NCBI GenBank assembly: GCA_018222965.1
Contig: JAAEZH010000031.1
Span: 1-64,000, forward strand
Source: Bacteroidota bacterium
GTDB lineage: Bacteria; Bacteroidota; Bacteroidia; Chitinophagales; Saprospiraceae
Length of the DNA: 64,000 nucleotides
Direction of reading: 5' to 3'
Shown here: positions 33,901 through 42,295 of the stretch, piece after piece
Numbering within the stretch: the first letter of the stretch is position 1
How the letters are laid out: every line of letters begins with the position of its first letter
Translations under genes and position numbers: made by a program
Notes under the pieces: generated by a model
The model's input: only the letters and a program-made list of their open reading frames with translations
Databases searched by the model: none
Told to the model about the DNA's origin: nothing

Positions 33901-35278
33901 AGATATCACCGGACTCGCAGCCGGTACCTATACCGTTTCTGTGACCGATGATAATGGATGTACGGCTTCTGAATCCTTTGTCGTGGAAAGCACCCAACCG
34001 CCTTTATCTGTATCTGTTTCCGGTACAGATGTAAGTTGTAATAACGGTAGTGACGGAACAGCAACAGCCCTTGCTTCCGGCGGGACCGGTTCTTACACCT
34101 ACAGTTGGGATAATGGCGGAAATACAGCAACCATTACCGGGCTCGCAGCAGGTACTTATACCGTTTCCGTTTTTGACGGCGCAGAACTGGTTACGGATAT
34201 GATCACCATCAATGAGCCTACGGCAATTTCCATTTCCGGAACGGTAACCGATGATTCCGGTGCCAGCGATGGCACTATTGACATTACGGTTTCAGGTGGC
34301 ACTCCTGGTTATACTTTTGCCTGGTCCAATGGCGAAACTTCCGAAGACATTGATGGCCTTGAAGCCGGAACTTATTCCGTAGATGTAACCGATGCCAATG
34401 GTTGTACCGCCTCTGAAACTTTTGTAGTAGAATCGGCAAATACAGATTGCCTGGCCTGGGTTCCGGAAAGTATTGAAACAACCGGCACCACAGCGACCAT
34501 CTACTGGAATATCAATCCAATACATATCGCCTACCGAATTCGGTATCGCGTTGCTGGATCTTCGGATCCCTGGGAAAGTCCAAGTTTTGCTGCTGATTTG
34601 GGTTCTTATACAATTTCAGACCTGTCGCCAAACACCACATACGAGTACCAAACCATAACCAAGTGTTCAAATGGAGAAGTTTCCGACTGGTCTGCTGAGC
34701 TCTACGAATTTACAACCGTTGAAATGCAGGAGACCTGTGAATCCTGGGTAGCTGACCAGATTACCACTACATCGACAACGGCAATCATTAGCTGGTTGCC
34801 GGAACCAGGTGCTACGTCCTACCGCCTGGCCTATCGCCCGGTTACCGGTGGCCCCTGGACACGTATACAGACGACTATGACCAATGTAGTGCTGAACAAC
34901 CTACAGCCTAATACCGTGTATACATACATGACCAGGACACTTTGCCCCTTAGGTGGCTGGACTCCCTGGTCAGAAGAATACGAATTCACTACGGAGCTGA
35001 TGTTCAACTTTGAAGTTTACGACAATAATTTGGTCGAAGAAAACAGCATTAGCCTGAGACCAAATCCAGTTACTTATGAGCTCGAAGTAGCCATAAATAT
35101 GGAATCAGCCCGACAGGTCTTTATCCGGGATTATACCGGAAAAGTGGTCAACAGCCTGTATGTAGACAGCATGGTGCAAACGATAAATGTTTCTGACCTC
35201 CCAGCCGGGATTTACTTCTTAAGTGTCCAGGCTGCAGATGGCAGTATTTTAACAGAACGCTTTGTCAAAGCGGATTAA
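30998..35278 (+). CDS. Secreted reprolysin-like metalloprotease with FN3, SprB-like repeats and T9SS sorting domain
   Basis: The 1426-residue product has a signal peptide (to about residue 23), a propeptide, and a metzincin protease domain with HEMGHQFGGRH (His349, Glu350, His353, His359) and a Met-turn segment STIMGYAG. After it come an Ig/PKD-like region, an FN3-like domain (about 755-850), two near-identical tandem units of 148 residues with SprB-type repeats (about 855-1145), two more FN3-like domains, and a type A sorting domain (LRPNPVTYELEV, AGIYFLSVQAADG, ERFVKAD). It should be exported by T9SS and act outside the cell. A terminator follows 23 bp after the stop. Confidence 0.92.
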   Translation: MKAYLTKISLLIISVFLSTVIFAQGLPGDTNPWSDVTESVIQKAGQTRHIIPAKYRTLQMDPVKMVQILDQAPERFKGSQKEVLLSLPMPDEGFQTYRIWYAPIMHPDLAAKYPNIRSFVGQGVEDPTAVVRFDLTPKGFHAMIRSGNQQPVFIDPFAAETNLDYISYFKTDFAKPEASEFICEFDEHNKEALKTIPDIDEIALKTNGDCDLRTYRLALACTGEYAQFHGGTVAGALAAMNTTMTRVNGIFETDITTTLQLVPNTDQLIFLNGNSDPYSNGNGGAMLGQNISTCNSVIGSSNYDIGHVFSTGGGGVAYLQCVCGSNKAGGVTGQGTPVGDPFDVDYVAHEMGHQFGGRHTQNNNCNRDSQSSYEPGSASTIMGYAGICSPNVQSNSDDFFHINSVILMSNFTNGGGNSCAMITNTGNNAPSANAGNNHIIPKSTPFVLEGSATDPDGDALTYCWEQYDKQVASMPPQSSNTTGPAFRSLDPTASPDRYLPKLTDIIANNSPTWEVLASVSRTYNWRLTVRDNNPGAGCTDDDEITVTVDGSSGPFLVTSPNNPVVWNAGNSETITWDVAGTSGGSVNAANVDIFLSTDGGMTYPITLATATPNDGSHTITVPNNATTDARVMVRGSGNIFFDISNQDFTIIGAPLDFTLTVTPPSVTLCQGEIATYTVNIGSVGGFNGPVSLSAVGLPAGANAVFSTNPVNAPGSSNLIITNTQAIAPGSYTFDIEGTGTPGTETQTVGLVVQPGAPGSTLPLTPADDAVDVSLNPLFSWAPTPNADDYELTVADNPNLNNPIIQVTVPSTSYAPAAPLEEGVTYYWQVRADNNCGNGIPSTIFSFTTLVTNPPLEVSVSGTDVSCNNGSDGTATALASGGTGSYSYSWDNGGNTATITGLAAGTYTVSVSDGVELVTDMITINEPTAISISGTVTDDSGASDGAIDITVSGGTPDYMFSWSSGQNTEDITGLAAGTYTVSVTDDNGCTASESFVVESTQPPLSVSVSGTDVSCNNGSDGTATALASGGTGSYTYSWDNGGNTATITGLAAGTYTVSVFDGAELVTDMITINEPTAISISGTVTDDSGASDGTIDITVSGGTPGYTFAWSNGETSEDIDGLEAGTYSVDVTDANGCTASETFVVESANTDCLAWVPESIETTGTTATIYWNINPIHIAYRIRYRVAGSSDPWESPSFAADLGSYTISDLSPNTTYEYQTITKCSNGEVSDWSAELYEFTTVEMQETCESWVADQITTTSTTAIISWLPEPGATSYRLAYRPVTGGPWTRIQTTMTNVVLNNLQPNTVYTYMTRTLCPLGGWTPWSEEYEFTTELMFNFEVYDNNLVEENSISLRPNPVTYELEVAINMESARQVFIRDYTGKVVNSLYVDSMVQTINVSDLPAGIYFLSVQAADGSILTERFVKAD
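33561..34435 (+). repeat. Two tandem 444-bp units inside the metalloprotease gene
   Basis: Unit 1 begins near 33561 and unit 2 near 34005; matching points such as TTTCCGGTACAGATGTAAGT at 33573 and 34017 give a period of 444 bp (148 codons). The first 200 bp of each are nearly identical, while the later parts differ mostly at third codon positions. Each unit codes for two SprB-type repeats. Confidence 0.9.
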
Positions 35279-35301
35279 AATTGAAATTCCTTTTACCTTT
35301 C

Positions 35302-35331
35302 GGGGCAGGCACTAATGCCTGCCCCTTTTTT
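35302..35331 (+). terminator. Intrinsic terminator of the metalloprotease gene
   Basis: GGGGCAGGC (35302-35310) pairs with GCCTGCCCC (35317-35325) around ACTAAT, followed by TTTTTT. The next gene's ATG comes at 35332, directly after the T run. This decides the start of the sulfotransferase gene: an in-frame TTG at 35281 lies before the hairpin and is rejected. Confidence 0.95.
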
Positions 35332-36060
35332 ATGCACACAACTAGAATAAACGCCTGGTCCAGTCCGAGAAATATCTCCACGGCTTTTATGTATGCTTTC
35401 GCCGAAAGGCCGGATACACAAGTGGTGGATGAACCTTTGTATGCCCACTACTTATCTAATACGGATTCTGAAGCCGAACATCCGGGCCGTGAAAGTATTC
35501 TCGCTTCCCAGGAGAATGACGGAGAAAAGGTGATTCGGGAGCAATTGCTGGGGCCGTGTAACAAGCCGGTTGTATTGTTCAAACAGATGACCCATCATCT
35601 CATCAAGGTAAACCGGGATTTTCTGGAGGAGATGGAACACATTTTGCTCATTCGGGATCCACGGCTGATCATTCAGTCTTATACCAAAGTTATTCCCAAT
35701 CCACAAATGGCTGACCTTGGCATTGAGATGCAATATGTCCTTTTCAGGGAATTGCAGGCTCGCGGCAAACCTCCAGTAGTCATCGATGCAAATGAATTGC
35801 TCAAAAATCCGGAAAAAATCCTGGAGGAGCTCTGCAACCAACTTGTCATTCCCTGGTTTCCGGAAATGTTGAGCTGGGAAGCCGGAGGTCGGGAAGAAGA
35901 CGGCGTCTGGGCAGCCTGGTGGTATAGGAATGTGCATCAATCAACGGGGTTTCAACCTTATCAGGAACGCCAGGCCATCGTTCCAACTGCCCTGGAGCCC
36001 CTGGCAAAAGAGGCTGAAAAGTATTATCAATTTTTATTTGAACACGCATTGAAAGCTTAA
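35332..36060 (+). CDS. Sulfotransferase family protein
   Basis: A 242-residue P-loop protein. The N-terminal INAWSSPRNISTAFMYAF is a PAPS-binding-type loop of the sulfotransferase superfamily, and EHILLIRDPRLIIQSYTKV is the second nucleotide-binding strand-helix. These enzymes move sulfate from PAPS to sugars, amines or lipids. Similar bacterial proteins sit next to aminotransferase genes of branched-chain type, as here (3-bp gap), but no reaction is known for the pair. The ATG abuts the upstream terminator, so transcription must begin inside or very close to the hairpin, or come by readthrough. Confidence 0.8.
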   Translation: MHTTRINAWSSPRNISTAFMYAFAERPDTQVVDEPLYAHYLSNTDSEAEHPGRESILASQENDGEKVIREQLLGPCNKPVVLFKQMTHHLIKVNRDFLEEMEHILLIRDPRLIIQSYTKVIPNPQMADLGIEMQYVLFRELQARGKPPVVIDANELLKNPEKILEELCNQLVIPWFPEMLSWEAGGREEDGVWAAWWYRNVHQSTGFQPYQERQAIVPTALEPLAKEAEKYYQFLFEHALKA

Positions 36061-36063
36061 CCC

Positions 36064-36960
36064 ATGCTACAAAAATTCGACCCAAAGAATAACGATCTAA
36101 TCGTTTATGTAAATGGCCGGTTGCTACCCAGAGAAGAAGCCAAAGTATCCGTTTTCGACAGTGTGGTCCAGGGAGGAGATGCTGTGTGGGAAGGATTGCG
36201 GGTATACAATGGTCGCATTTTTTCCTTTGAGCGCCACCTCGAAAGACTTTGGCAATCTGCTCACGCCCTGCATTTTGCCGACATTCCAACCAAAGAGGTC
36301 GTACGCGAAGCAGTTTTTAAAACCCTGGCAGCCAATAATATGCGGGACGGTGTGCACATCAGGCTAACCCTGACCCGTGGAGAAAAGATCACTTCTGGCA
36401 TGGACCCGCGTTTAAACCAGGCAGGCTGTAGCCTCATCGTTCTTGCAGAATGGAAACCACCGGTTTATCCGCCGGAGATTAGGCTTGTCACTTCATCTGT
36501 AAGACGAAACAATCCGATGTTTCTGGATAGTAAGATCCACCATGCCAACCTGCTCAATAATATTCTGGCTAAAATTGAAGCCAACCATGCAGGTGCCGAT
36601 GCCGGCATTATGCTCGACAAAGATGGATTTGTGGCAGAGGCCAATGGGGTAAACCTCTTTTGTGTACGCAAAGGAGAAGTTCTGACTCCCCACGCCCATG
36701 CCTGCCTGCCGGGAATCACCCGTGGCCTGGTACTGGAAATCTGTACTGAATGGAAGATTCCATCTCGGGAAACCAATCTTTCCATCACGGAATTCTATAC
36801 GGCTGATGAAGTCTTTACAACCGGAACAATGGGAGAACTCACCAAAGTTTCTGAAATTGACGGACGGGCAATCATCAACCGGACAAAACAATCCAGACTG
36901 GAAGAGATTTCTAAACGCTTTAAGAGATTAACAGAATCATCAGGGACTCCCCTGCCGTAA
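36064..36960 (+). CDS. Class IV PLP aminotransferase
   Basis: A 298-residue fold type IV PLP enzyme (branched-chain aminotransferase / D-amino acid aminotransferase / aminodeoxychorismate lyase group). The PLP lysine is Lys157 in LDSKIHHANLLNN; the phosphate-binding region is EVFTTGTMGELTKVSEIDGR. VQGGDAVWEGLRVYNG is the N-terminal substrate loop. The sequence does not tell which amino acid it uses. It starts 3 bp after the sulfotransferase and ends 4 bp from the convergent LytTR gene. Confidence 0.9.
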   Translation: MLQKFDPKNNDLIVYVNGRLLPREEAKVSVFDSVVQGGDAVWEGLRVYNGRIFSFERHLERLWQSAHALHFADIPTKEVVREAVFKTLAANNMRDGVHIRLTLTRGEKITSGMDPRLNQAGCSLIVLAEWKPPVYPPEIRLVTSSVRRNNPMFLDSKIHHANLLNNILAKIEANHAGADAGIMLDKDGFVAEANGVNLFCVRKGEVLTPHAHACLPGITRGLVLEICTEWKIPSRETNLSITEFYTADEVFTTGTMGELTKVSEIDGRAIINRTKQSRLEEISKRFKRLTESSGTPLP

Positions 36961-36964
36961 ACAT

Positions 36965-37699
36965 TTAAGACTTGTCTTTCGAACCGAAGATCAAATCAAA
37001 AACTTCCTCCCGTCGGCTGCGACTTACAGGAATGCGGTCAGAACCAACTTCCAACAAATTGCCTTCAATGGAGAGCACTTTGTCGCGGGCGACAATATAG
37101 GATTTGTGAACCCGCAAGAAAGCAGGATGCGGAAGTGTTTCTTCCAGATATTGTAGCCGTTCGAGAGTAACAAAACGTTGGTCTGCCGTGTGGATCCGAA
37201 CATATTCTTTCAAGCCCTCAATAAACCTGATATCCTTTAGGAAAATCTTTCGGGTCCTGCCATCAACTTTTACAACCAAAAATTCGGAGGAGCCGGAATG
37301 AAATTCATTTGGGGTTGGCCCATTTTCAACCGGAGGTATCAATTGCTTTTGAGCTTTTTCTATGCCCTGCAAAAACCGCTCAAAAGAAAAAGGCTTAATC
37401 AAATAGTCTACCGCATTCAAGTCAAAAGCCTCCGGAGCATAATCACTATAAGCAGTGGTGAAAATGGTAAGCGGCGGATTAGATAACACCTTGAGCAGGT
37501 TGTTTCCGCTAAGTACCGGCATCTGAACATCCAAAAACAACAAGTCTGTCGGATTTGCTTTCAAATAGCTCAAGGCTTCCATTGGAGACTTAAAGGTAGC
37601 CTGCAATTCCAATTCGGGAACCCGACTGATATAGCTTTCCAGCAATTGCAGCGCCAGATACTCGTCATCTACACATATGGTCTTGATGGTTGGATTCAT
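36965..37699 (-). CDS. LytTR family response regulator
   Basis: A 244-residue two-domain regulator. The receiver domain has Asp11/Asp12 and phospho-acceptor Asp57 (LLFLDVQMPVLSG), with Lys in YLIKPF. The C-terminal LytTR DNA-binding domain shows KIFLKDIRFIEGLKEYVRI, FLRVHKSYIVA and GSDRIPVSRSRR. Its gene overlaps the histidine kinase gene by 4 bp (ATGA), so the pair is a translationally coupled two-component system. Target genes are not evident; nearby genes include a lipoprotein that is transcribed divergently from the kinase. Confidence 0.95.
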   Translation of the reverse strand: MNPTIKTICVDDEYLALQLLESYISRVPELELQATFKSPMEALSYLKANPTDLLFLDVQMPVLSGNNLLKVLSNPPLTIFTTAYSDYAPEAFDLNAVDYLIKPFSFERFLQGIEKAQKQLIPPVENGPTPNEFHSGSSEFLVVKVDGRTRKIFLKDIRFIEGLKEYVRIHTADQRFVTLERLQYLEETLPHPAFLRVHKSYIVARDKVLSIEGNLLEVGSDRIPVSRSRREEVFDLIFGSKDKS

Positions 37700-38751
37700 G
37701 GAGTGCTGGGGTTGTAGTGGAGTTTAACCAGAAATAAATCACCTTCCTTCTGTGTGCTAAGCTCAAACTGTCGGGGGTATTTAAGTTGAAGGCGCTGCCG
37801 AATGTTGACCAGTCCCACACCCCCCGTTTTATCTTTCTGTTTATCATCAGGATTGAAAGTATTTTCCGTGATAAACGACCAGCGATCCGCTGGAAGTACT
37901 TCTAACTTGATACGCACAAAAGCATCCGGGTTGTTGTCAAAATCACAATGCTTGAAGCAATTTTCGAGCAATGGAATGAGAATCATCGGTTCGATCTCCA
38001 CTCCGCTCAGATCACCTTTACGGGTGAATACGATATCAAGGGGTTCCTCGCTCCGCATCTGGAACAAGGCAATAAATTTATCCAGTTGCTCCGCCTCTCT
38101 TTGCATTTCAACCTTTTCTCGCTGGCTATCGTACAACACATACCGCAGGAGCTTGCTCAGCTGCAAAACCATGGGGGCTGTCTGCTTGGAACCAGCCACA
38201 GCCAGAGAATAAATATTATTGAGGGTGTTAAACAGGAAGTGCGGATTTATCTGTGAACGCAAAAATTGCAACTGGGCGGTCTGCTGCTTTTCGCGAATGG
38301 CCTGAAAGCGCCTTTCCCGCTGATTCCGGTTTTCGATCAGCCGATAGAATGTACTGAGTAAAAGGATGGCTCCATTTGTAAGGATAGCTCCGACCTGCAG
38401 CATCTCCTTTTTTCCCAGGGCAAGCAAATGTTGACCAATATTCGGAAAATTCAGATTGATTTGAACGCGCAGCCAACCTATTCCGAGAATGAGAACGAAT
38501 GCAAAAAAGAGATATAAAATGATCTGTCCCCGTTCAAAAAAACGGTCGACCATCCGGGTGTTGATGTAAAACAGCGCCAGGAGTGGAAGCACATTGGCAA
38601 AACCCCGCATGACGGCCACATCGAGTGGAACCGCTATACCCACCACCACCACATGAATCAGCAGGAAAAATATCCAGAAACTGATCTGTAGCCAGATGCT
38701 CAAACGCCGGTTGGCAGGCAATAAAATCTTCTCTTTTTCCAGGCTTTCCAC
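37696..38751 (-). CDS. LytS-type sensor histidine kinase
   Basis: A 351-residue kinase with four membrane segments in the first 135 residues, no separate sensor domain, then a linker helix and the His_kinase domain: QINPHFLFNTLNNIYSLA with phospho-acceptor His171, and an ATP-binding part ending VNIRQRLQLKYP. The start codon is GTG at 38751; an in-frame TAG lies only 12 bp upstream and no ATG is suitable. Downstream partner overlaps by 4 bp. Confidence 0.93.
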   Translation of the reverse strand: MESLEKEKILLPANRRLSIWLQISFWIFFLLIHVVVVGIAVPLDVAVMRGFANVLPLLALFYINTRMVDRFFERGQIILYLFFAFVLILGIGWLRVQINLNFPNIGQHLLALGKKEMLQVGAILTNGAILLLSTFYRLIENRNQRERRFQAIREKQQTAQLQFLRSQINPHFLFNTLNNIYSLAVAGSKQTAPMVLQLSKLLRYVLYDSQREKVEMQREAEQLDKFIALFQMRSEEPLDIVFTRKGDLSGVEIEPMILIPLLENCFKHCDFDNNPDAFVRIKLEVLPADRWSFITENTFNPDDKQKDKTGGVGLVNIRQRLQLKYPRQFELSTQKEGDLFLVKLHYNPSTP

Positions 38752-38892
38752 AAAGCGAAACTACGGAATTGTCCATAAAATCAAGGCTTTCTTCAACCAA
38801 CGGTAAAACCTGTTCAACCAGGGGTCCAAATCCTTCAACAATACACCATTCTGCAGCTTGTTGAAAATCGATTACCACACATTGAATTTTCT

Positions 38893-38901
38893 TTCGGCGA
38901 A
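38893..38901. repeat. TTCGSCGAA palindrome, copy 8 of 14 (intergenic)
   Basis: TTCGGCGAA in the context CTTTCGGCGAAAGCC, the most symmetric form in the window. It lies between the divergent kinase and lipoprotein genes, 14 bp before a near -7 element TTCCTTTG (38915-38922). Confidence 0.75.
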
Positions 38902-38963
38902 AGCCGCTCCCCCCTTCCTTTGTAATCGTAATCAAAATCATTCACCCAAATAATTAACTCATT

Positions 38964-39686
38964 ATGAATTTTAAATTGTTTTTGATCCCAACTTTGTTTG
39001 CCTTGCTATTTTTTACAGCCTGCCAACCGGAGGAAGAACCCCAGCCTGAGGAAAAAGACCTAACCGAAGAAGAAGCTGCTGAAATTGTAGAGGGGGCACT
39101 CGCATCGGATGCTGAAGGCATAACGGCAGAAGCTCTCGATGCGGCTTATGTCGGCGACCAATATGCCGAAAAATCGGGCGGAAGTCCCTGTGGAATGGTG
39201 TTTGACTCTACCATCGACCGCAGCATCAGTAATGCCTTTATTACTGCTTTTTACTCCAGCGACTGGCAATGGGAGGTTTATTGTAATGACCTCGAAATCC
39301 CGGTAAGTATGGAGTTTGATCGCTCCACCGAAGGTTCTTATACTACCAACCGCCTGGAATCTGAGGATGCAGCAGTTGGCAACTGGACCCTGGACAACCT
39401 TTTTGGAGGAGACCCCTATGTAATCAATGGTACTTATGAGCGCATCGGCCAACAGGTTTCTCTGGTGCGTAACGAAAATGTGATCAATAGCGAAGTCGTC
39501 ATTACGGTGGAAGACCTGGTGATCGACAAAGACGACAAACGCATTGAGAGTGGCATTGCTTCTTTCACCCTGAGTGGAGAGGTCGTTGGCGGCGAATCAT
39601 TCAGCTTTGATGGAGATATCATTTTCCTCGGTGATATGGCTGCTAATGTGATCATCAACGGCAATGTATACACCATAGAACTCTGA
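38964..39686 (+). CDS. Lipoprotein of unknown function
   Basis: A 240-residue protein with signal peptide and lipobox FFTAC (lipidated Cys near residue 20) followed by an acidic, Pro/Glu-rich tether (EEEPQPEEKDLTEEEAAE). The body is beta-rich and neutral to acidic. I do not recognise a family. The divergent LytTR system is an obvious candidate regulator. The protein is probably held at the outer membrane or surface. Confidence 0.75.
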   Translation: MNFKLFLIPTLFALLFFTACQPEEEPQPEEKDLTEEEAAEIVEGALASDAEGITAEALDAAYVGDQYAEKSGGSPCGMVFDSTIDRSISNAFITAFYSSDWQWEVYCNDLEIPVSMEFDRSTEGSYTTNRLESEDAAVGNWTLDNLFGGDPYVINGTYERIGQQVSLVRNENVINSEVVITVEDLVIDKDDKRIESGIASFTLSGEVVGGESFSFDGDIIFLGDMAANVIINGNVYTIEL

Positions 39687-39752
39687 TTGGAGACCCGAAC
39701 AGGGGGGGCTTAGTAATTGGTCCCCCCATTTTTCACCCCAAACTTGATTCCC

Positions 39753-40583
39753 ATGCTTATCCTGATAGAAAAATTCGGTTATGTCCCGGCCTGGATGGCT
39801 AGTGCCACACTTATCTTTTTGCGATACCTGATCATGGCGGGATTCTTATTCTTTCTCTTCTATTACATCCGGCCGGCAAAGATCAAAAAATGGAAGATCC
39901 AGAAATCCTTTCCTTCTGCCAAAAAGGTCTGGTCTGAAATCGGTCACTCGCTAATGTCAGCTCTTGTATTTGCACTTTTCGGATTAATCCTTGCCCTACT
40001 CCGGAAACATGGTTTTACCGCGATTTATACCGATATCAGCTTGTACGGATATGGATGGTTGCCCCTCTCATTCCTGCTTTTGTTCCTGATCCACGACACC
40101 TACTTTTACTGGATGCACCGACTATTGCACCGTCCGCCCTTTTTCAAAATAATGCATAAAGTGCATCATCAGTCTTTTAATCCAACGCCCTGGGCAGCCA
40201 TGTCTTTTCATCCACTGGAAGCCGTTCTTGAAATTGCTATCATCCCGATAACTGCGCTGCTGCTGCCCATGCATCCGGGGGTGCTAATAGCCTTTGCGTT
40301 CTGGTCGCTCATCTGGAACGTACTCGGCCATGGCGGTTATGAATTATTCCCCAGCGGCTTTGTAAAACATCCCATTTTCAAGTGGGTCAATACGGCTACG
40401 CACCACAATATGCACCATTTGAAAAGTCGGGGCAACTACGGATTGTATTTCAACTTCTGGGATCGGATTATGGGCACCAATTTCCCGGATTATGAAGAAA
40501 CGTTTGAAGCCGTAAAAAGGCGAGCGGGAGCGTCCGCAAACGGACAATCCATACAAAGAAATATCCATCGAAAATCCGCTTAG
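39753..40583 (+). CDS. Sterol desaturase / fatty acid hydroxylase family membrane protein
   Basis: ATG 39753 (MLILIEKFGYVPAWMA) is chosen over an in-frame TTG at 39717. The 276-residue protein has four or five membrane helices and the full set of metal-binding His boxes of this superfamily: HDTYFYWMHRLLH (His114, 122, 126), HKVHH (135-139), HGGYE and THHNMHH (217-222). It should bind two irons and hydroxylate or desaturate a lipid using oxygen. Bacteroidota relatives act on fatty acid chains, sphingolipids or carotenoids; the substrate cannot be told here. Confidence 0.9.
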   Translation: MLILIEKFGYVPAWMASATLIFLRYLIMAGFLFFLFYYIRPAKIKKWKIQKSFPSAKKVWSEIGHSLMSALVFALFGLILALLRKHGFTAIYTDISLYGYGWLPLSFLLLFLIHDTYFYWMHRLLHRPPFFKIMHKVHHQSFNPTPWAAMSFHPLEAVLEIAIIPITALLLPMHPGVLIAFAFWSLIWNVLGHGGYELFPSGFVKHPIFKWVNTATHHNMHHLKSRGNYGLYFNFWDRIMGTNFPDYEETFEAVKRRAGASANGQSIQRNIHRKSA

Positions 40584-40609
40584 TGGGTTTAATTGTATTT
40601 ACTTTATGG

Positions 40610-40640
40610 AGGCTGCCGAATTTTCAGGCAGCCTTTTTTA
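40610..40640 (+). terminator. Intrinsic terminator of the hydroxylase gene
   Basis: AGGCTGCC (40610-40617) pairs with GGCAGCCT (40627-40634) around a 9-nt loop, followed by a T run to 40639. Confidence 0.93.
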
Positions 40641-40687
40641 TTTGAACCCGAACAGCAAATAACTGTTATTTAATAAAACCTGTACAC

Positions 40688-40978
40688 GTGAAAAAGCAAG
40701 CAATTTGGAATGGAAAGGTCCTGGCAGAAAGCGACGACCTCGTAAGGGTGGAAGGAAATTATTATTTCCCCGCAGAAAGCCTGAATATGGATCTGTTTTC
40801 TCAAAGTGAGACAAATACCGAATGCCCCTGGAAGGGGACGGCATCTTATTACAGTATTAATGTGGACGGACAGACCAATCAGGATGCTGCCTGGTATTAC
40901 CCCGAACCTAAAAGTGCAGCCAGCCACATCAAAGATCGCGTGGCCTTTTGGAAAGGAGTCGACATCAAAGATGCCTGA
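40688..40978 (+). CDS. DUF427 domain protein
   Basis: A 96-residue protein of the DUF427 family: AIWNGKVLAESDDLVRVEGN, then YYFPAESLN, ECPWKGTASYYSI and DAAWYYPEPKSAA, the usual signature. The start codon is GTG (40688). The fold is a small beta barrel of unknown function. It lies 12 bp before egtB in the same direction, so it may belong to the same transcript. Confidence 0.92.
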   Translation: MKKQAIWNGKVLAESDDLVRVEGNYYFPAESLNMDLFSQSETNTECPWKGTASYYSINVDGQTNQDAAWYYPEPKSAASHIKDRVAFWKGVDIKDA

Positions 40979-40990
40979 AAATTCTGCCCT

Positions 40991-42286
40991 ATGGAAAGCA
41001 ACAGCCCCAATACAACACTAGATACTACTCAAAGTCTGGCATTGAGATACCGGGAGATCCGTCAAAAAACACTGGATCTTTGCCAAAATCTGCATGCCGA
41101 AGACTATGTGGTGCAACCGGTAGAATTTGTCAGCCCGCCCAAATGGCATTTAGGCCACAGCACCTGGTTTTTCGAAAATTTCATCCTCGCACCACAGGCA
41201 AACTATTCCCTGTTTGATGAACGCCTAAACTGGTTTTTCAACAGTTATTACGAAAGTCAGGGCCCTCGGATACTGCGCTCCAAACGAGGCAACATGACCC
41301 GTCCTACCCTGGAAAAAGTTTTAGAATACCGGCAGTGGACCGACCAACACCTCCTGGCTTATCTGGAAGCAAACGAATCCGGTTTGTCGGAAGCAGAAAA
41401 GCATACGCTTGAAGTCGGCCTCCAACACGAGCAACAACATCAGGAACTCCTGCTGATGGATATCAAGTACATACTGGGTAATAACCCCCTTTTTCCCGCT
41501 TTCGCGAATGGCCATAAAAAGGAGCAGGCTACATCCATTAGCAACGAAAAGCCTTTGAGTTTCTTAAACGTGGAAGAAGGCCTATACGAAATCGGGTATC
41601 ACGGGGAAGGATTTTGCTGGGACAACGAACGCTCCCCGCACAAGGTATGGCAGGAAGCTTTCGCCATTAGCGATCGACTGATCACCAACGGGGAATATCT
41701 CGCTTTTATAGAAGCAGGTGGCTACGAAAATCATCAGTACTGGCTTTCTGAGGGCTGGGAATGGCAGAATACGCTGGAAGTAAAGGCCCCTTTATACTGG
41801 TATGCACGATCCGGTCAATGGTATGAATACACGCTTTCCGGTATTGAACCACTTGATCCAAACAAGCCGGTGGCTCACCTGAGTTATTATGAAGCCGATG
41901 CTTATGCCCAGTGGAAAGGCTTGCGCTTACCCACTGAATTTGAATGGGAAATTGCCGCCAAAAAATTTGGATCAAAACAAACACCCGGGGCATTTATGGA
42001 CGGTGGTGGTTTTCATCCAAAACCCGTTTCGGCAAGTGGCGACCATCAATTTGCCGGCCATTTGTGGGAATGGACTTCCAGTGCCTATCAGCCCTACCCG
42101 CGCTATCCGAGATTTAAGGGAGCCCTGGGCGAATACAACGGAAAATTCATGATCAATCAAATGGTTTTGCGGGGTGGCTCTGCAGCGACCCCCATGGATC
42201 ATTTTCGGATCACTTATCGCAATTTTTTTCACCCGAATATGCGCTGGCAATTTTCCGGATTCAGGCTGGCAAAAGATCTCTGCTAA
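40991..42286 (+). CDS. egtB: Ergothioneine biosynthesis protein EgtB (sulfoxide synthase)
   Basis: A 431-residue fusion of an N-terminal DinB-like iron-binding helical bundle with a C-terminal formylglycine-generating-enzyme (C-type lectin-like) domain. Iron ligands are visible as PPKWHLGHS (His53 or His56) and LQHEQQHQE (His146, His150). The second domain has RLPTEFEWEIAAKK, GHLWEWTSSAYQPYPRY and the end FRITYRNFFHPNMRWQFSGFR. The enzyme joins hercynine to a thiol (cysteine or gamma-glutamylcysteine) through O2 at a non-haem iron. egtD follows after 9 bp. No gamma-glutamylcysteine ligase (egtA) or egtC is in the window. Confidence 0.95.
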   Translation: MESNSPNTTLDTTQSLALRYREIRQKTLDLCQNLHAEDYVVQPVEFVSPPKWHLGHSTWFFENFILAPQANYSLFDERLNWFFNSYYESQGPRILRSKRGNMTRPTLEKVLEYRQWTDQHLLAYLEANESGLSEAEKHTLEVGLQHEQQHQELLLMDIKYILGNNPLFPAFANGHKKEQATSISNEKPLSFLNVEEGLYEIGYHGEGFCWDNERSPHKVWQEAFAISDRLITNGEYLAFIEAGGYENHQYWLSEGWEWQNTLEVKAPLYWYARSGQWYEYTLSGIEPLDPNKPVAHLSYYEADAYAQWKGLRLPTEFEWEIAAKKFGSKQTPGAFMDGGGFHPKPVSASGDHQFAGHLWEWTSSAYQPYPRYPRFKGALGEYNGKFMINQMVLRGGSAATPMDHFRITYRNFFHPNMRWQFSGFRLAKDLC

Positions 42287-42295
42287 ACCCCAAAC

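Noticed and set aside
35281-35331. Longer N-terminus for the sulfotransferase from TTG 35281
   Set aside because: The 17 extra codons lie across a perfect intrinsic terminator of the upstream gene; ATG 35332 matches the usual start before the PAPS loop.
38534-38941. 135-codon minus-strand frame across the kinase 5' region
   Set aside because: It overlaps the membrane part of the LytS-type kinase in another frame and contains no domain.
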